From: an uncultured Flavobacteriales bacterium
GTDB taxonomy: Bacteria; Bacteroidota; Bacteroidia; Flavobacteriales_G; Salibacteraceae
Assembly: GCA_905479105.1 (NCBI GenBank)
Contig: CAJQLE010000004.1
Span: 62,001-126,000, forward strand
Direction of reading: 5' to 3'
Length of the DNA: 64,000 nucleotides
Shown: one piece after another, positions 1 to 8,165 of the stretch
Position numbering within the stretch: position 1 is the stretch's first letter
Layout of the letters: every line of letters starts with the position of its first letter
Made by a program: the position numbers and the translations under genes
Notes under the pieces: generated by a model
Told to the model about the DNA's origin: nothing
The model's database searches: none
The model's input: the letters and a program-made list of their open reading frames with translations, nothing else

Positions 1-59
1 AGCTCAAAACATTCATGAAAGCACTATCAATCCGCGTGAATCACGATTAAATAAATTTC

Positions 60-1058
60 ATGATTAAATATATTCTATACATCCATTTAGTTCTAATGTC
101 TTTTACCTCATCAGTACTTGGACAAGATCAGTTATCTCCATCTAGTGACAAAACACTTGTAATTCTTAAAGTACTTAATCCTGATGATTCTCCATATAAA
201 AATGCTTTAGTAAAGTTTATCAACAGCAGCATGATCGAGTTTGAAGCGACAACTGATAATAACGGTGTTTTAAGAATATTGCTGCCTATTGGGAATAAAT
301 TCATGGTAACCTGTGGTGAATTAAAAAATGAACGTTTAATCAATTTAAGTAACAGAGGGTATGCCACTTGGACTGGAACTAGATATACCTCTAGGTTTAT
401 AAAATTCACTTTTAACTTTAGAGATTATCAAAACAAACCTATTTATCAAGAAAGCATATTTACTGTTTTGGACTCTGGAGACACCTTAATTGAAAAAACC
501 AATCAAGATGGAAATGCTAAATTTTTCGTACCAATAGAAAGAGCTTTTGAAGTGAGTACAAAACACAAGGTAATTAAGCGTTTTGAGATTCCTGATGATG
601 GATATGAAGCAATTTCTTTAAGCTTTAAATATCGCGGGCAAAGCAGTAAGGCTATTGAAAAAGAGGAAAAAGAAGATCAATTAGCTCAGATTGAATATGA
701 GAAACTTCAAAAGACTCGCGATTCCATTCTGGCATACGAAGATTCTATTCGCTCAACTCAGCCTACAGGAATTATATTTTTTGCTTCAGATAAAGAAATG
801 AGGTATCTTGGTGAAATAAGCGTATTTGATGGCGGTAAAGAAGGTGACAAACTTGGAACTGTTAATGCTGTATGGAGTTGTCACTCTGGTCCAGGGGTGA
901 AAGACGCAGAAGTAACACTTGAAAAAACAAAAGGCAATTATTCATACTATGCGAAAAGTAGCCAAGGGTATGAATGGGAAGGATACTATGAAATAACCGG
1001 TGGTGGATGGAAGACCATAATTTTAGAGATTAGCGAAGGTAAAAAAGTAGTGAATTAA
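60..1058 (+). CDS. Secreted protein of unknown function
   Basis: I do not recognise the family. Residues 1-21 form a signal peptide ending near VLGQ, so the protein is exported. Two successive beta-rich segments (about 30-115 and 125-195) resemble the Ig-like, carboxypeptidase-regulatory-type modules common in Bacteroidota surface proteins; this is an impression, not a domain hit. A charged, probably helical linker (about 198-235, rich in E, K, Q) leads to a Trp/Gly-rich C-terminal domain (245-332). There is no T9SS sorting tail. It converges on the lipoprotein gene at 1153-1680 and stands alone in an accessory-looking region. Confidence 0.7.
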   Translation: MIKYILYIHLVLMSFTSSVLGQDQLSPSSDKTLVILKVLNPDDSPYKNALVKFINSSMIEFEATTDNNGVLRILLPIGNKFMVTCGELKNERLINLSNRGYATWTGTRYTSRFIKFTFNFRDYQNKPIYQESIFTVLDSGDTLIEKTNQDGNAKFFVPIERAFEVSTKHKVIKRFEIPDDGYEAISLSFKYRGQSSKAIEKEEKEDQLAQIEYEKLQKTRDSILAYEDSIRSTQPTGIIFFASDKEMRYLGEISVFDGGKEGDKLGTVNAVWSCHSGPGVKDAEVTLEKTKGNYSYYAKSSQGYEWEGYYEITGGGWKTIILEISEGKKVVN

Positions 1059-1152
1059 TACCTCACACCAACTAAAACCTAAAATCACCTTGGGGGTGTG
1101 TGATTCTAATTCGGTTTCCTGTTTTGGTTAAGATTTTAGATGTTTAGTAGGT

Positions 1153-1680
1153 TTATTCTACCTCCATGTCATTTTGATATTCTGTGACTTCTCTGACAGC
1201 CCCGTCTTTTTTATAATAGATACACTTTCCTTCCTGAATGAAACCAAGAAAGTTTCCCTTTAAATCTCTGTTTAGATACCCCTGTCTTTCTATCTCTACT
1301 TGCTTGGAATTATCAAAATAAACGATTTGTTTATCTATTGTTGTCTCTTCGTCTAACATCGCCAGCTTATATATTACACCATTTGTGGTAGTAATATTTC
1401 CAATTATCTTTTCATTGCGGTGGCTTCTTACAATTCCAGTTGGTATACCATCCTTTACTTCTCTTAGTTCTTTAGCTGCTGTTTTATTCCTCCACGTAAA
1501 TACCAATATACCTGTTAGTGGTTTACCTTCATAATAAGCCTTTTCTACACCTTCTATTTCCTTTACTACAATATCGTCTCGGTCTACAAAAACTAAATTC
1601 GAATTATCAGATGAATTTTTATCGGACGAGCAGCTAAATAATAGTGTCACACATAAAATAGTTGATAATACCTGTTTCAT
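1153..1680 (-). CDS. Lipoprotein with MORN/YwqK-like repeats
   Basis: The N-terminus is a lipoprotein signal with lipobox LFSC (Cys17), so it should be anchored in an envelope membrane. The mature part holds segments such as YYEGKPLTGI and the later GKCIYYKKDGAVREVTEYQND, which match the G-x-x-x-x-Y-Y-x-x-G pattern of MORN-2/YwqK-like repeats seen in many Bacteroidota lipoproteins. The function of these repeats is not known. It is monocistronic, convergent with the gene at 60-1058. Confidence 0.65.
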   Translation of the reverse strand: MKQVLSTILCVTLLFSCSSDKNSSDNSNLVFVDRDDIVVKEIEGVEKAYYEGKPLTGILVFTWRNKTAAKELREVKDGIPTGIVRSHRNEKIIGNITTTNGVIYKLAMLDEETTIDKQIVYFDNSKQVEIERQGYLNRDLKGNFLGFIQEGKCIYYKKDGAVREVTEYQNDMEVE

Positions 1681-2036
1681 ACCTCAAATATAAGTTTAAC
1701 CCCAAGGCTTATTTCAGTTTTAAGCGCTTTAAGTTTTTCTAATTCAGTCTTGTCGTTCATAGTTGTTCTATAGTTCGTAAAAATACAAATCGTAAACGCT
1801 CGTGCTTTTATTCAATTAAGGTATTAAAGCCAAAAAGCACAAGAAAATTACTTTGTCAAAATTGAGAATATCCCGAACCCCATGCTCAGGGAATAAGGAA
1901 AATAGTATAGCCAATGATTTAGATTGTCTGTGGCGTCTAAAAACGCAAATAGAGGCGCTCCTAATTGGATTCGTACCCAACCATTGTTTGTATCAATCGC
2001 AAGTCAATTACGCGATCCATCAAGTGTGGTGTAAAA
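1681..2036. other. Intergenic region, no feature recognised
   Basis: About 356 bp between the MORN-like lipoprotein and the 3' end of the endonuclease gene. A 68-codon open frame at 1853-2059 has no signal peptide, no domain I know and runs into the antisense of the endonuclease gene, so I do not call it. It could hold decayed coding DNA, but I could not reconstruct any protein. Confidence 0.4.
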
Positions 2037-3551
2037 CTATTCCTTCGCATGTTTGGTGAAAACCTTCTCTGCGCTTCCATCATCATACACATTGATTAAT
2101 AGTGTATTTGGTTTAAAGGTAGTTTCTCTGCCCATTATATTAAAGGTCTTAATGAGGGTTTTAGATGAAGTGTATTGCTTTATCCCCACAACAGAACTAC
2201 AATCTTCATTGAAAGATGTTTGTGCATCAATATTTGTCCAATTAGCTTTTGAATAGGCTGCATCATCTACATTAATACAAGTTAAATTTGGATTTCCGAT
2301 GGTGCTAAAATCTACTACTAGAGTATTGCTGCCATTTCTAAAGTCAAGACTTGTTAGTTGATTGTTTTCACAATAAAATTCAGTCAAGGCAGCGTTTAGG
2401 CTTAAGTCTAAACTTGTTAATTGATTATCCGCACCTTCAAAAAAAGTCAGAGCAATATTTGAACTTAAGTCTAATGCTGTTAGAGCATTAGCATCAATAT
2501 CCAAATAATTTAAAGCTGTATTTTGGCTTAAATCTAATGTTACTAGTTTATTCTGCTCGCAATCTAATCTAGTTAAGGTAGTAAAATCTTCAATTCCTGT
2601 TAGGTCGCTTATGTTAAGACTATTTACATCTAAATTTATTACAGTGTTAATATTAGCGGTAGTTACTGAGTCATCTAAAACAGCATCATATCCCTGTTTA
2701 ATTAATTCATTTTCAAAATTATCATCGGGCACATATGTTTGAGCCATCCATTTGACACTTTTAAGGTTACCGAAAATATAATCTGCTAGTTCAGGGTGGT
2801 CTATGTAAGGGTTTCTGTTTTTTTGAAACTCATCATAAATGATATTGTTTCTCCTTTTTTCCTTTGCGCTTACCTTATCTAATTTATTCCAAATCAACAG
2901 CGTTGTAAGTACTGAATGAAAAGGGCTTTGGTCGATGTTACTTCGAATGGTGTCATCAAGTTCTAAGTCAACGCCATCTTCTTGCTCATAACGAGTAGCC
3001 ATGTAGAAAATCATTCGGGCAACATCACCTTTCATTTCATCTCTTGGCTCAAAAGTCCATACATTAGAATCTGTAAAGCTGCCAGTATTCGAACCTAAGT
3101 ATTGAACATTATTGCAGCTTGAACAATTATTAAAAGCACGATTATTTCTTGACGAATTAATGGAGTTATAACATGGTCTTATGGCATGAACATCTGTACC
3201 AGGTCCTGCAGATGTCCCGAAATTACCTCTTGATTTAGCCCAAACGTGCTCTCTCGTCCACCCTGAACCACTATTGTACTCCTGCGCCCCATTAACTAAA
3301 GCACCGCTGTAAATCAACTCTACCAAGGTAGTATCAGAAGGGTCTCTATCGGTTAGTTTAAGGATGTCCCAAACGTCTGTTGATGAACTTGTGTAAGGGA
3401 ACTCAACATGACCTTTTATAATCTCATGTAAGGCATCTTTAAGGTCATTTCCTGTCTTATTCCGAGCATTATCATAATATCCAACTGGCTGAGCAAAGAC
3501 AACCTTAGCAAGTATTAAAATCAAAAAAACTAAACTGAATCTCATGTACAT
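2037..3551 (-). CDS. Secreted endonuclease I with leucine-rich repeats
   Basis: Extracellular DNA/RNA-degrading nuclease of the endonuclease I family (His-Me finger nucleases). Signal peptide about 1-20, starting at Met1 or, more naturally, Met3 (3545). The nuclease domain (about 22-270) has the family hallmarks REHVWAKSRG with the catalytic His and GTDVHAIRPCYNSINSSRNN with the conserved Asn/Arg. Residues about 310-430 are several roughly 21-residue leucine-rich repeats of the LDLSxNxxLTxL type. The last 40 residues (with NIMGRET and VYDDGSAEK) match a C-terminal tail found on T9SS cargo in flavobacteria, so export by T9SS is likely. The LRR block between nuclease and tail is the odd part. 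Confidence 0.85.
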   Translation of the reverse strand: MYMRFSLVFLILILAKVVFAQPVGYYDNARNKTGNDLKDALHEIIKGHVEFPYTSSSTDVWDILKLTDRDPSDTTLVELIYSGALVNGAQEYNSGSGWTREHVWAKSRGNFGTSAGPGTDVHAIRPCYNSINSSRNNRAFNNCSSCNNVQYLGSNTGSFTDSNVWTFEPRDEMKGDVARMIFYMATRYEQEDGVDLELDDTIRSNIDQSPFHSVLTTLLIWNKLDKVSAKEKRRNNIIYDEFQKNRNPYIDHPELADYIFGNLKSVKWMAQTYVPDDNFENELIKQGYDAVLDDSVTTANINTVINLDVNSLNISDLTGIEDFTTLTRLDCEQNKLVTLDLSQNTALNYLDIDANALTALDLSSNIALTFFEGADNQLTSLDLSLNAALTEFYCENNQLTSLDFRNGSNTLVVDFSTIGNPNLTCINVDDAAYSKANWTNIDAQTSFNEDCSSVVGIKQYTSSKTLIKTFNIMGRETTFKPNTLLINVYDDGSAEKVFTKHAKE

Positions 3552-3869
3552 TATTATTAAGTCCGAAAGTAAAATTTAACTTGGGGATAAGATAAAAGGT
3601 ATTTTGAATATAAAATTGAAAAGTTTCTGATCTATCTTTAACACGAAACACAGGGGACAAGAGCGTAGGTGCTGAAATATGGATAGGGTAAGTCAAAACA
3701 TTTATAATCGGGTATATGATGGCCGAAACACGGTTATGAAGCTCTGTCCCTGAGGGGCATAGGGAAGAGGCTTCATTGAAGTTGTTAGCTGGCTCAGAAA
3801 ATAAATATAGCTTTGAAATGCAATTGGTTATCAATCCAAGAGGGCCTATCAAATACCTTATCCATTATC
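3552..3869. other. Intergenic region with attC-like hairpin
   Basis: 318 bp with no credible gene. It holds one imperfect inverted repeat at 3738-3774 followed by GTTAGCT at 3784-3790, listed separately. A 115-codon antisense frame (3505-3852) lacks protein-like features and overlaps the endonuclease start; rejected. Confidence 0.5.
3731..3790 (+). repeat. Imperfect hairpin resembling an integron attC site
   Basis: The arms 3738-3750 (gaagctctgtccc) and 3762-3774 (gggaagaggcttc) pair except for an extrahelical base and a mismatch. A bulged, imperfect stem is typical of folded attC sites. A GTTAGCT at 3784-3790 is close to the attC R-box consensus GTTRRRY but fails one position. It lies 80 bp before the start of a small secreted-protein gene, as a cassette attC would. 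There is no integrase or second clear attC in the window, so this is only suggestive. Confidence 0.25.
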
Positions 3870-4292
3870 ATGAGACTTCTCCTCACCGTATTCTTCATGA
3901 CTTCAGTCGTCTGCTCGAATGCCCAAGATTGTTGTTCTCCAGTTTTTGGGTATAAACTGTTTGAGATCATATTTGGCGGAATAAACCATAACGATAACAC
4001 AGAGGGTTTCGTTGGTAAAGAGCACCAAGTTAAAAACAACTTAGCCCGAGTTGATTCATTAGACAACGTTTACATTTTTACAGATTGTCAGCCTATTACA
4101 GAATATGAAAAAGTGGGGCAGATCGACATTAGAGGCGGTAAATGGAATTTGGATAGTTACGAAGAAATGAAACAGAATTTAGTGAGAGACGCAAAAGCGC
4201 AGTACAATGATTTTGATGCGATTTTATTTAAACCTCCTGGGGGATCAATTTTTGACGATGGAAATGCGGTGCTAATAAAATTTAAATTCTAA
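3870..4292 (+). CDS. Small secreted protein of unknown function
   Basis: The start at 3870 rather than the upstream in-frame ATG at 3813 is chosen because it gives a clean signal peptide (MRLLLTVFFMTSVVCSNAQ). The mature protein is about 120 residues, begins DCCSPVFGYK and ends in a segment (VYIFTDCQPITEYEKVGQID...AILFKPPGG) whose alternation suggests an alpha/beta fold similar in feel to small heavy-metal-binding YbjQ-like domains; this is not a firm assignment. It is monocistronic and preceded by an attC-like hairpin, so it may be an inserted cassette. Confidence 0.55.
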   Translation: MRLLLTVFFMTSVVCSNAQDCCSPVFGYKLFEIIFGGINHNDNTEGFVGKEHQVKNNLARVDSLDNVYIFTDCQPITEYEKVGQIDIRGGKWNLDSYEEMKQNLVRDAKAQYNDFDAILFKPPGGSIFDDGNAVLIKFKF

Positions 4293-4385
4293 CAAACTTA
4301 TATGCGGTGGAAGTCATAATCATAAATAGTTAAATCGATTATAGACGCTTCCTCTTGCTTTGTTTTCTGCATTTTCATAATTCAT

Positions 4386-6158
4386 TCAAAAAGAGTTGGT
4401 TTTCACAGCTATTTCTGTAACGGATTTATTATTCGAGAAGTTAATCAACACAAAATACACACCATTTCTCCAGTCTAATGTGTTAATGTGATTACTGAAG
4501 CCTATATTTTCCCTATAAAAAATTACCTGACCCAATAAACTTACTACGGTCAAATTTTCTATATAATGAGAGCTTTTTATAATCATTTTAGATTGCAATG
4601 GATTTGGGAAAATCAAGATGTTTTCTTTTCCTTCAAAACTCTCCGCGACACCTATTGAAAGATCGTTACATGCATTGCTAAAAATTGTTCCTGAAGCATA
4701 CCTATCATAGGCAGGTATGGAAGCCGAACCCAAACTATTTGGAGTTCCAATTCCCGCCCATTGTACAATGGGCACGAAATCAGGTCTTTCGGCATAAGCA
4801 TAGCTTATATCGCTTAATGTATTTGTGCCTGTAGGGTGGATTACTCCTTTGTTATTATTGCTATATATAAAGTGGCCGACTCCTTGAATAGTGTAGTTGA
4901 CCAGACTGTAGGGAAAATTCGTATTCGGAATTTCATTACCCAATAAATTCTGATCTGGTGAATTATTTGCACTAAAGAAAACACCAAATCCTTCTGCTCT
5001 ATTTCTGAAAATGGTGTTATAGGGACCATTCGGCCCGTGTGAATCGTCAATAACAATATTCTGACAGATGTTTTGTTCAAACAAGTTAGCATAGGGATAA
5101 TTACCATGTAAAACCAGATCTCCTGAGGCATCATTTGGCGCTGAATCCCAATAAGGATCAAATGAATAATTATAGGCAAATACGTTTCCATTGGCACCTG
5201 ACTGGAGAATCATGGAATGGCGTAAATGTTCAAAGACATTGTTTTCAGCAAGACATTCGTTAGATGTAGCTTGAAGCATTACGCCATAGGCACGTCCATC
5301 GCCTCCATAATCAAAGCCATCATGAATATAAGATCCTGAAACATAAAGGTTAGAGGACTTTATAGCTTGAATATGACTAAAAGTGCAGTTTTCAGATTCT
5401 ATGCCCATGACCCAGCAATTGACTGCATAAGAGAAAGAAACATTGCTAGATTGCTCTGGTGCAGTGTCATCGATGCGGTGTATCTTAAGGCATTCTAAAC
5501 CAACATTTTTAACTGGAACAATTTTCGATACATGCGGTGAACGGGAAATATCAAAATCCATCCGCAGCGGAGATTCGAGTACGATTTTATTACTGACAAT
5601 GGTTTTAACTTCAGCAATTTGACCCACCGTATTTTTTGCCCACAAAGAGGTCACTAGATCGCTATCAATCTGAACAATTTGCAACCAATCTCCTGCTGTA
5701 AATACAGCAGGATCCGATGCGATTACAAAACTACTGTCCTTAATAGCTGATTCTATTAGTGAATTGGTGTCAGCGTTGATTGAATTACCTTGAATATTAA
5801 AAGAATGGCCAGTGCCGCCTAAGTTCATCGTGAAAGTAGTGTTATCAGCACCTTGCCCTCGAACAATAATATTACTTGGAATATCTATCGTGTTATTAAA
5901 AAGGAAATTTCCAGAAGGGAAATTCAGAATTGCACCAGGTCCAACTATAGAAGATATTACATTGTTAACAATGGAATCATTAGGAGCAATGCCATCACCA
6001 ACAACGCCTTCAGCTTGCATATCCACCAATTGAAAACCAACTGTTGTTGTGTCTCTCAAACCAGCGAGGGTCCAATCAACACTGCGAGAAGGAGGTAAGG
6101 TTTGTGAAAACCCACCTACGGCAATTAAAAAAAAGAATAAAGAATGTATTCGCTGCAT
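4386..6158 (-). CDS. T9SS-exported right-handed beta-helix protein
   Basis: The start is placed at 6158 (MQRIHSLFFFLIAVGGFSQ), which gives a signal peptide; the frame stays open to 6275 but those residues are not signal-like. The central region (about 60-470) has the short N-, G- and S-rich repeating strands of a pectate-lyase-type parallel beta-helix (for example NIIVRGQGADNTTF, SFAYNYSFDP-like rungs). No catalytic motif of a known lyase is evident. The last 80 residues (from IFPNPLQSKMIIKS to the end) are a type A T9SS sorting domain. Likely a surface or secreted polysaccharide-binding or -cleaving protein; the substrate is unknown. Confidence 0.8.
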   Translation of the reverse strand: MQRIHSLFFFLIAVGGFSQTLPPSRSVDWTLAGLRDTTTVGFQLVDMQAEGVVGDGIAPNDSIVNNVISSIVGPGAILNFPSGNFLFNNTIDIPSNIIVRGQGADNTTFTMNLGGTGHSFNIQGNSINADTNSLIESAIKDSSFVIASDPAVFTAGDWLQIVQIDSDLVTSLWAKNTVGQIAEVKTIVSNKIVLESPLRMDFDISRSPHVSKIVPVKNVGLECLKIHRIDDTAPEQSSNVSFSYAVNCWVMGIESENCTFSHIQAIKSSNLYVSGSYIHDGFDYGGDGRAYGVMLQATSNECLAENNVFEHLRHSMILQSGANGNVFAYNYSFDPYWDSAPNDASGDLVLHGNYPYANLFEQNICQNIVIDDSHGPNGPYNTIFRNRAEGFGVFFSANNSPDQNLLGNEIPNTNFPYSLVNYTIQGVGHFIYSNNNKGVIHPTGTNTLSDISYAYAERPDFVPIVQWAGIGTPNSLGSASIPAYDRYASGTIFSNACNDLSIGVAESFEGKENILIFPNPLQSKMIIKSSHYIENLTVVSLLGQVIFYRENIGFSNHINTLDWRNGVYFVLINFSNNKSVTEIAVKTNSF

Positions 6159-6726
6159 TTTTTTTGGTAATAATTTGTTATCGGGCTTGTATAAGAGCAG
6201 TAGCGGATTAAAACCACTGGTTTTTCCGAAAGCAAAATACTTAAATAAAACAAAAAGCGGTCTGGGTGAAAACACAGACCGCTATTGCATCTATATAGTG
6301 TTGTAAGTAGTTTTTAATTGAGCTCTTTCAATAAAGTATCTTATTTACCCAAATATAACATAACTACCTGATTATTCTAATACTCAAATTTCTGAATTAC
6401 TTCAATTAACTCGACAGATAGTACATAAGCATCGGGTCGAAATATCTTGGGGTAATTCATCAAATTGACATCTTCATTGAGGGTAAATTAACTGTCTCAT
6501 AACTGTCTAAAAGGATGTTTTTTGTACTTTTCGAGCCGTATAGCGTGTTCCTTCTATATTTGATTATTGCCTCTGTTTTTAGCTAAAGTTGACTGGCAGA
6601 ATAATGGCAGTAGAGAGCTAATAATAGCTAAATTTGAATAAATCAAACGTTATTTAATTTACCAGTAATTAATCTGAAAATCTCAAACTGCAACAGATAA
6701 AATTGAAAAGGCATTAGAGCTTATAT
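6159..6726. other. Intergenic region with an orphan terminator and possible gene relic
   Basis: About 570 bp. A minus-strand terminator lies at 6256-6283 although no intact minus-strand gene lies upstream of it. On the minus strand a short frame ending at about 6384 encodes a protein-like segment (MNYPKIFRPDAYVLSVELIE plus seven more residues) that opens just after a stop and has no room for a domain. This could be the tail of a deleted gene. I see no tRNA or known RNA family here. Confidence 0.35.
6248..6283 (-). terminator. Intrinsic terminator, minus strand
   Basis: Perfect 9-bp stem 6256-6264 / 6275-6283 (agcggtctg / cagaccgct), followed on the minus strand by an interrupted T tract (6248-6256). 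It points away from an apparently empty stretch upstream. Confidence 0.7.
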
Positions 6727-6743
6727 GTGACCCAATCAGGATT
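6727..6743 (-). repeat. 17-bp copy of the tRNA-Arg 3' end (att-like)
   Basis: gtgacccaatcaggatt here is identical to 6900-6916, the 3' end of the tRNA-Arg gene plus one flanking base, in the same orientation, 173 bp away. A duplicated tRNA 3' end is the usual scar of tyrosine-integrase-mediated insertion. The copy lies beyond the tRNA terminator, so it is not part of a mature tRNA. Confidence 0.65.
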
Positions 6744-6816
6744 ATTTCATGTTCCTGATCTTATCCGTAAAGTAGATTTCCGTCTTGGTCTTGCTGTGCA
6801 ATCCGAGTTTTTATCC

Positions 6817-6852
6817 TGTCCATTCTAATTAGCATGCTCATAAGAATGGACA
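6817..6852. repeat. 10-bp perfect inverted repeat
   Basis: tgtccattct (6817-6826) and agaatggaca (6843-6852) flank a 16-bp spacer, between the att-like tRNA fragment and the tRNA terminator. It could be an integrase arm-type or operator site, or a hairpin; the sequence does not say which. Confidence 0.4.
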
Positions 6853-6887
6853 TAAAAAAAGCCTTGCCCAGCTTTCGCTGACAAGGC
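6853..6887 (-). terminator. Intrinsic terminator of the tRNA-Pro/tRNA-Arg unit
   Basis: Stem gccttg (6861-6866) / caaggc (6882-6887) with a second inner stem cagc/gctg, followed on the minus strand by seven T residues. It sits 14 bp past the tRNA-Arg 3' end. Confidence 0.85.
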
Positions 6888-6900
6888 TTCAATCATTAAG

Positions 6901-6974
6901 TGACCCAATCAGGATTCGAACCTGAGACCTACTGCTTAGAAGGCAGTTGCTCTATCCAGCTGAGCTATTGGGCC
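6901..6974 (-). tRNA. tRNA-Arg (anticodon TCT)
   Basis: Folds as a cloverleaf read on the minus strand: acceptor GGCCCAA/TTGGGTC with one G-T pair, D arm AGCTCAGCTGGATAGAGC, anticodon stem ACTGC/GCAGT with loop CTTCTAA (TCT reads AGA) and T arm with GGTTCGAATCC. 74 nt, no encoded CCA. Its 3' end is duplicated at 6727-6743. Confidence 0.95.
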
Positions 6975-6994
6975 GATATTTCTAGTATCAAATA

Positions 6995-7017
6995 AAAAGC
7001 CTCAAAATGAGGCTTTT
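6995..7017. terminator. Hairpin between tRNA-Pro and tRNA-Arg
   Basis: Symmetrical AAAAGCCTCA / TGAGGCTTTT stem with a 3-nt loop and flanking A/T runs. It may act as a terminator in either direction or as a processing signal in a tRNA-Pro/tRNA-Arg precursor. Confidence 0.5.
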
Positions 7018-7023
7018 AAGTAG

Positions 7024-7098
7024 TCGGGGTGGCAGGATTCGAACCTGCGACCTCCTGCTCCCAAAGCAGGCGCGATAACCGGGCTACGCTACACCCCG
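7024..7098 (-). tRNA. tRNA-Pro (anticodon TGG)
   Basis: Minus-strand cloverleaf: acceptor CGGGGTG/CACCCCG, anticodon stem CCTGC/GCAGG with loop TTTGGGA (TGG reads CCA and, by wobble, the other CCN codons), T arm GCAGGTTCGAATCCTGC. 75 nt, no encoded CCA. It lies 49 bp upstream of tRNA-Arg. Confidence 0.95.
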
Positions 7099-7119
7099 AT
7101 GAAAAGAACTTCTAATAAC

Positions 7120-7147
7120 AAAAAAGCCGTCCTTTCAAAAGGACGGC
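7120..7147 (-). terminator. Intrinsic terminator of the lipoprotein gene
   Basis: Stem gccgtcctt / aaggacggc (7126-7147) with a T6 run on the minus strand, 35 bp downstream of the stop of the gene at 7182-8003 and just upstream of tRNA-Pro. Confidence 0.85.
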
Positions 7148-7181
7148 AAATGTAATATTTCTTTAAATAAAAGCGGAAGAA

Positions 7182-8003
7182 TTAATAAAGTCCTCCTCTA
7201 ATTTCTGAAACTGCTGCTCCCAACTCATCTACGTCATTGGTGCTGAACTTCTTAGCGTTATTTCTTATTTTGGAAATAGGATCACTTATGGCACTTAGTT
7301 TTTCTGAAACTGCTTTCATCTCGGCATTGTCTTTAAAAACATCACACATATGCAGCACACTTGAGTAAGCATCGCACATGCTCCATACTCCTAGTCTCAC
7401 ATCCATATTGCTTAAGTCATTTTTTGATGTTTGACAAGCAATGTGCAAACCTTCTACCCATCCACCAACTACCATGAATGTCGCATATTGCGCTCGTTCA
7501 TCTGAAAAGAGCTGATCCTTTGCTGTTAGGTACGCTTTGGTTAATAGAACTGATTTATTAATGGTAGTATCCTCAGATGCCATCTTTTCAATCAAGGTTT
7601 GATTAAAGGCTTCAGCAATACCTAAAGCTCCAGCGGTCTTCATTAATCCTTCCATTCTCGACATTGCACTTTGGTTTTGTCCAAATGCAGAGCAATAAAC
7701 CATATCACTTCCTATAGCACCTATTCCTAATCCCTGCTTTGAAGATCCACTGAAACTTTTACCTGCAGAAAGCATTGCTGATTCTGAAAATGAAAATCCA
7801 GATGAATTCATCGTTTCATAAAGCTTTGCTGTTAACTCAATATTGGTTTTAATGATTCCGAGTTCAGCTAGATAGCCATCAGGAAGTGTTTCAGCTCTCT
7901 CGAAGTTATATTTAGGGGCAGGAGCTTCTTCCCCTCCACAGGCACTTAATAAGGACAAAGCTGAAACGGACAATGCCAATAGAGATAAGTTGGTTCTTTT
8001 CAT
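7182..8003 (-). CDS. Lipoprotein of unknown function
   Basis: Lipoprotein signal with lipobox LSAC (Cys22) followed by GGEEAPAPK, so it is membrane-anchored at the cell envelope. The mature part is largely helical, with small-residue-rich segments (for example GKSFSGSSKQGLGIGAIGSD) and four scattered cysteines, and looks like a helical bundle. I do not recognise a named family. It has its own terminator at 7120-7147 and is divergent from the SpoIIE gene at 8230. Being outside both tRNA-repeat brackets, it is probably part of the resident chromosome. Confidence 0.75.
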   Translation of the reverse strand: MKRTNLSLLALSVSALSLLSACGGEEAPAPKYNFERAETLPDGYLAELGIIKTNIELTAKLYETMNSSGFSFSESAMLSAGKSFSGSSKQGLGIGAIGSDMVYCSAFGQNQSAMSRMEGLMKTAGALGIAEAFNQTLIEKMASEDTTINKSVLLTKAYLTAKDQLFSDERAQYATFMVVGGWVEGLHIACQTSKNDLSNMDVRLGVWSMCDAYSSVLHMCDVFKDNAEMKAVSEKLSAISDPISKIRNNAKKFSTNDVDELGAAVSEIRGGLY

Positions 8004-8130
8004 TTTAGTAAGAATCGATTTAGCAACGAAATTAATGTGTCAGCATAAATTGACAAGGAAAACTTATTAAGCTTGTTCATATTTCAATGTGAATAGATCA
8101 ATCTATTTTGATGACTCTACTGTGAAAGAA

Positions 8131-8160
8131 AAAATCCCTGCCCAATAAAGACAGGGATTT
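8131..8160. terminator. Orphan hairpin next to a tRNA-Ser fragment
   Basis: aaaatccctg (8131-8140) pairs with cagggattt (8152-8160). It lies between two divergent genes, where no terminator is expected, and directly abuts the tRNA-Ser 3'-end copy at 8166-8178. The real tRNA-Ser at 10549 also has a hairpin directly beyond its 3' end, so this may be the former terminator of that locus. Confidence 0.6.
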
Positions 8161-8165
8161 AAGGG

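Noticed and set aside
1102-1116. 15-bp repeat shared with 57467-57481 (attctaattcggttt)
   Set aside because: In 64 kb of AT-rich DNA a few 15-bp matches are expected by chance, and no gene context links the two copies.
1853-2059. 68-codon plus-strand frame as a gene
   Set aside because: No signal peptide, motif or family-like composition, and it overlaps the 3' end of the endonuclease gene in antisense.
3505-3852. 115-codon minus-strand frame as a gene
   Set aside because: Overlaps the endonuclease start and the intergenic hairpin; composition not protein-like.
4290-4345. Second attC-like site after the small secreted-protein gene
   Set aside because: CTAAC at the stop and GTTAAAT at about 4328 fit the boxes, but the sequence between does not fold into a convincing stem.
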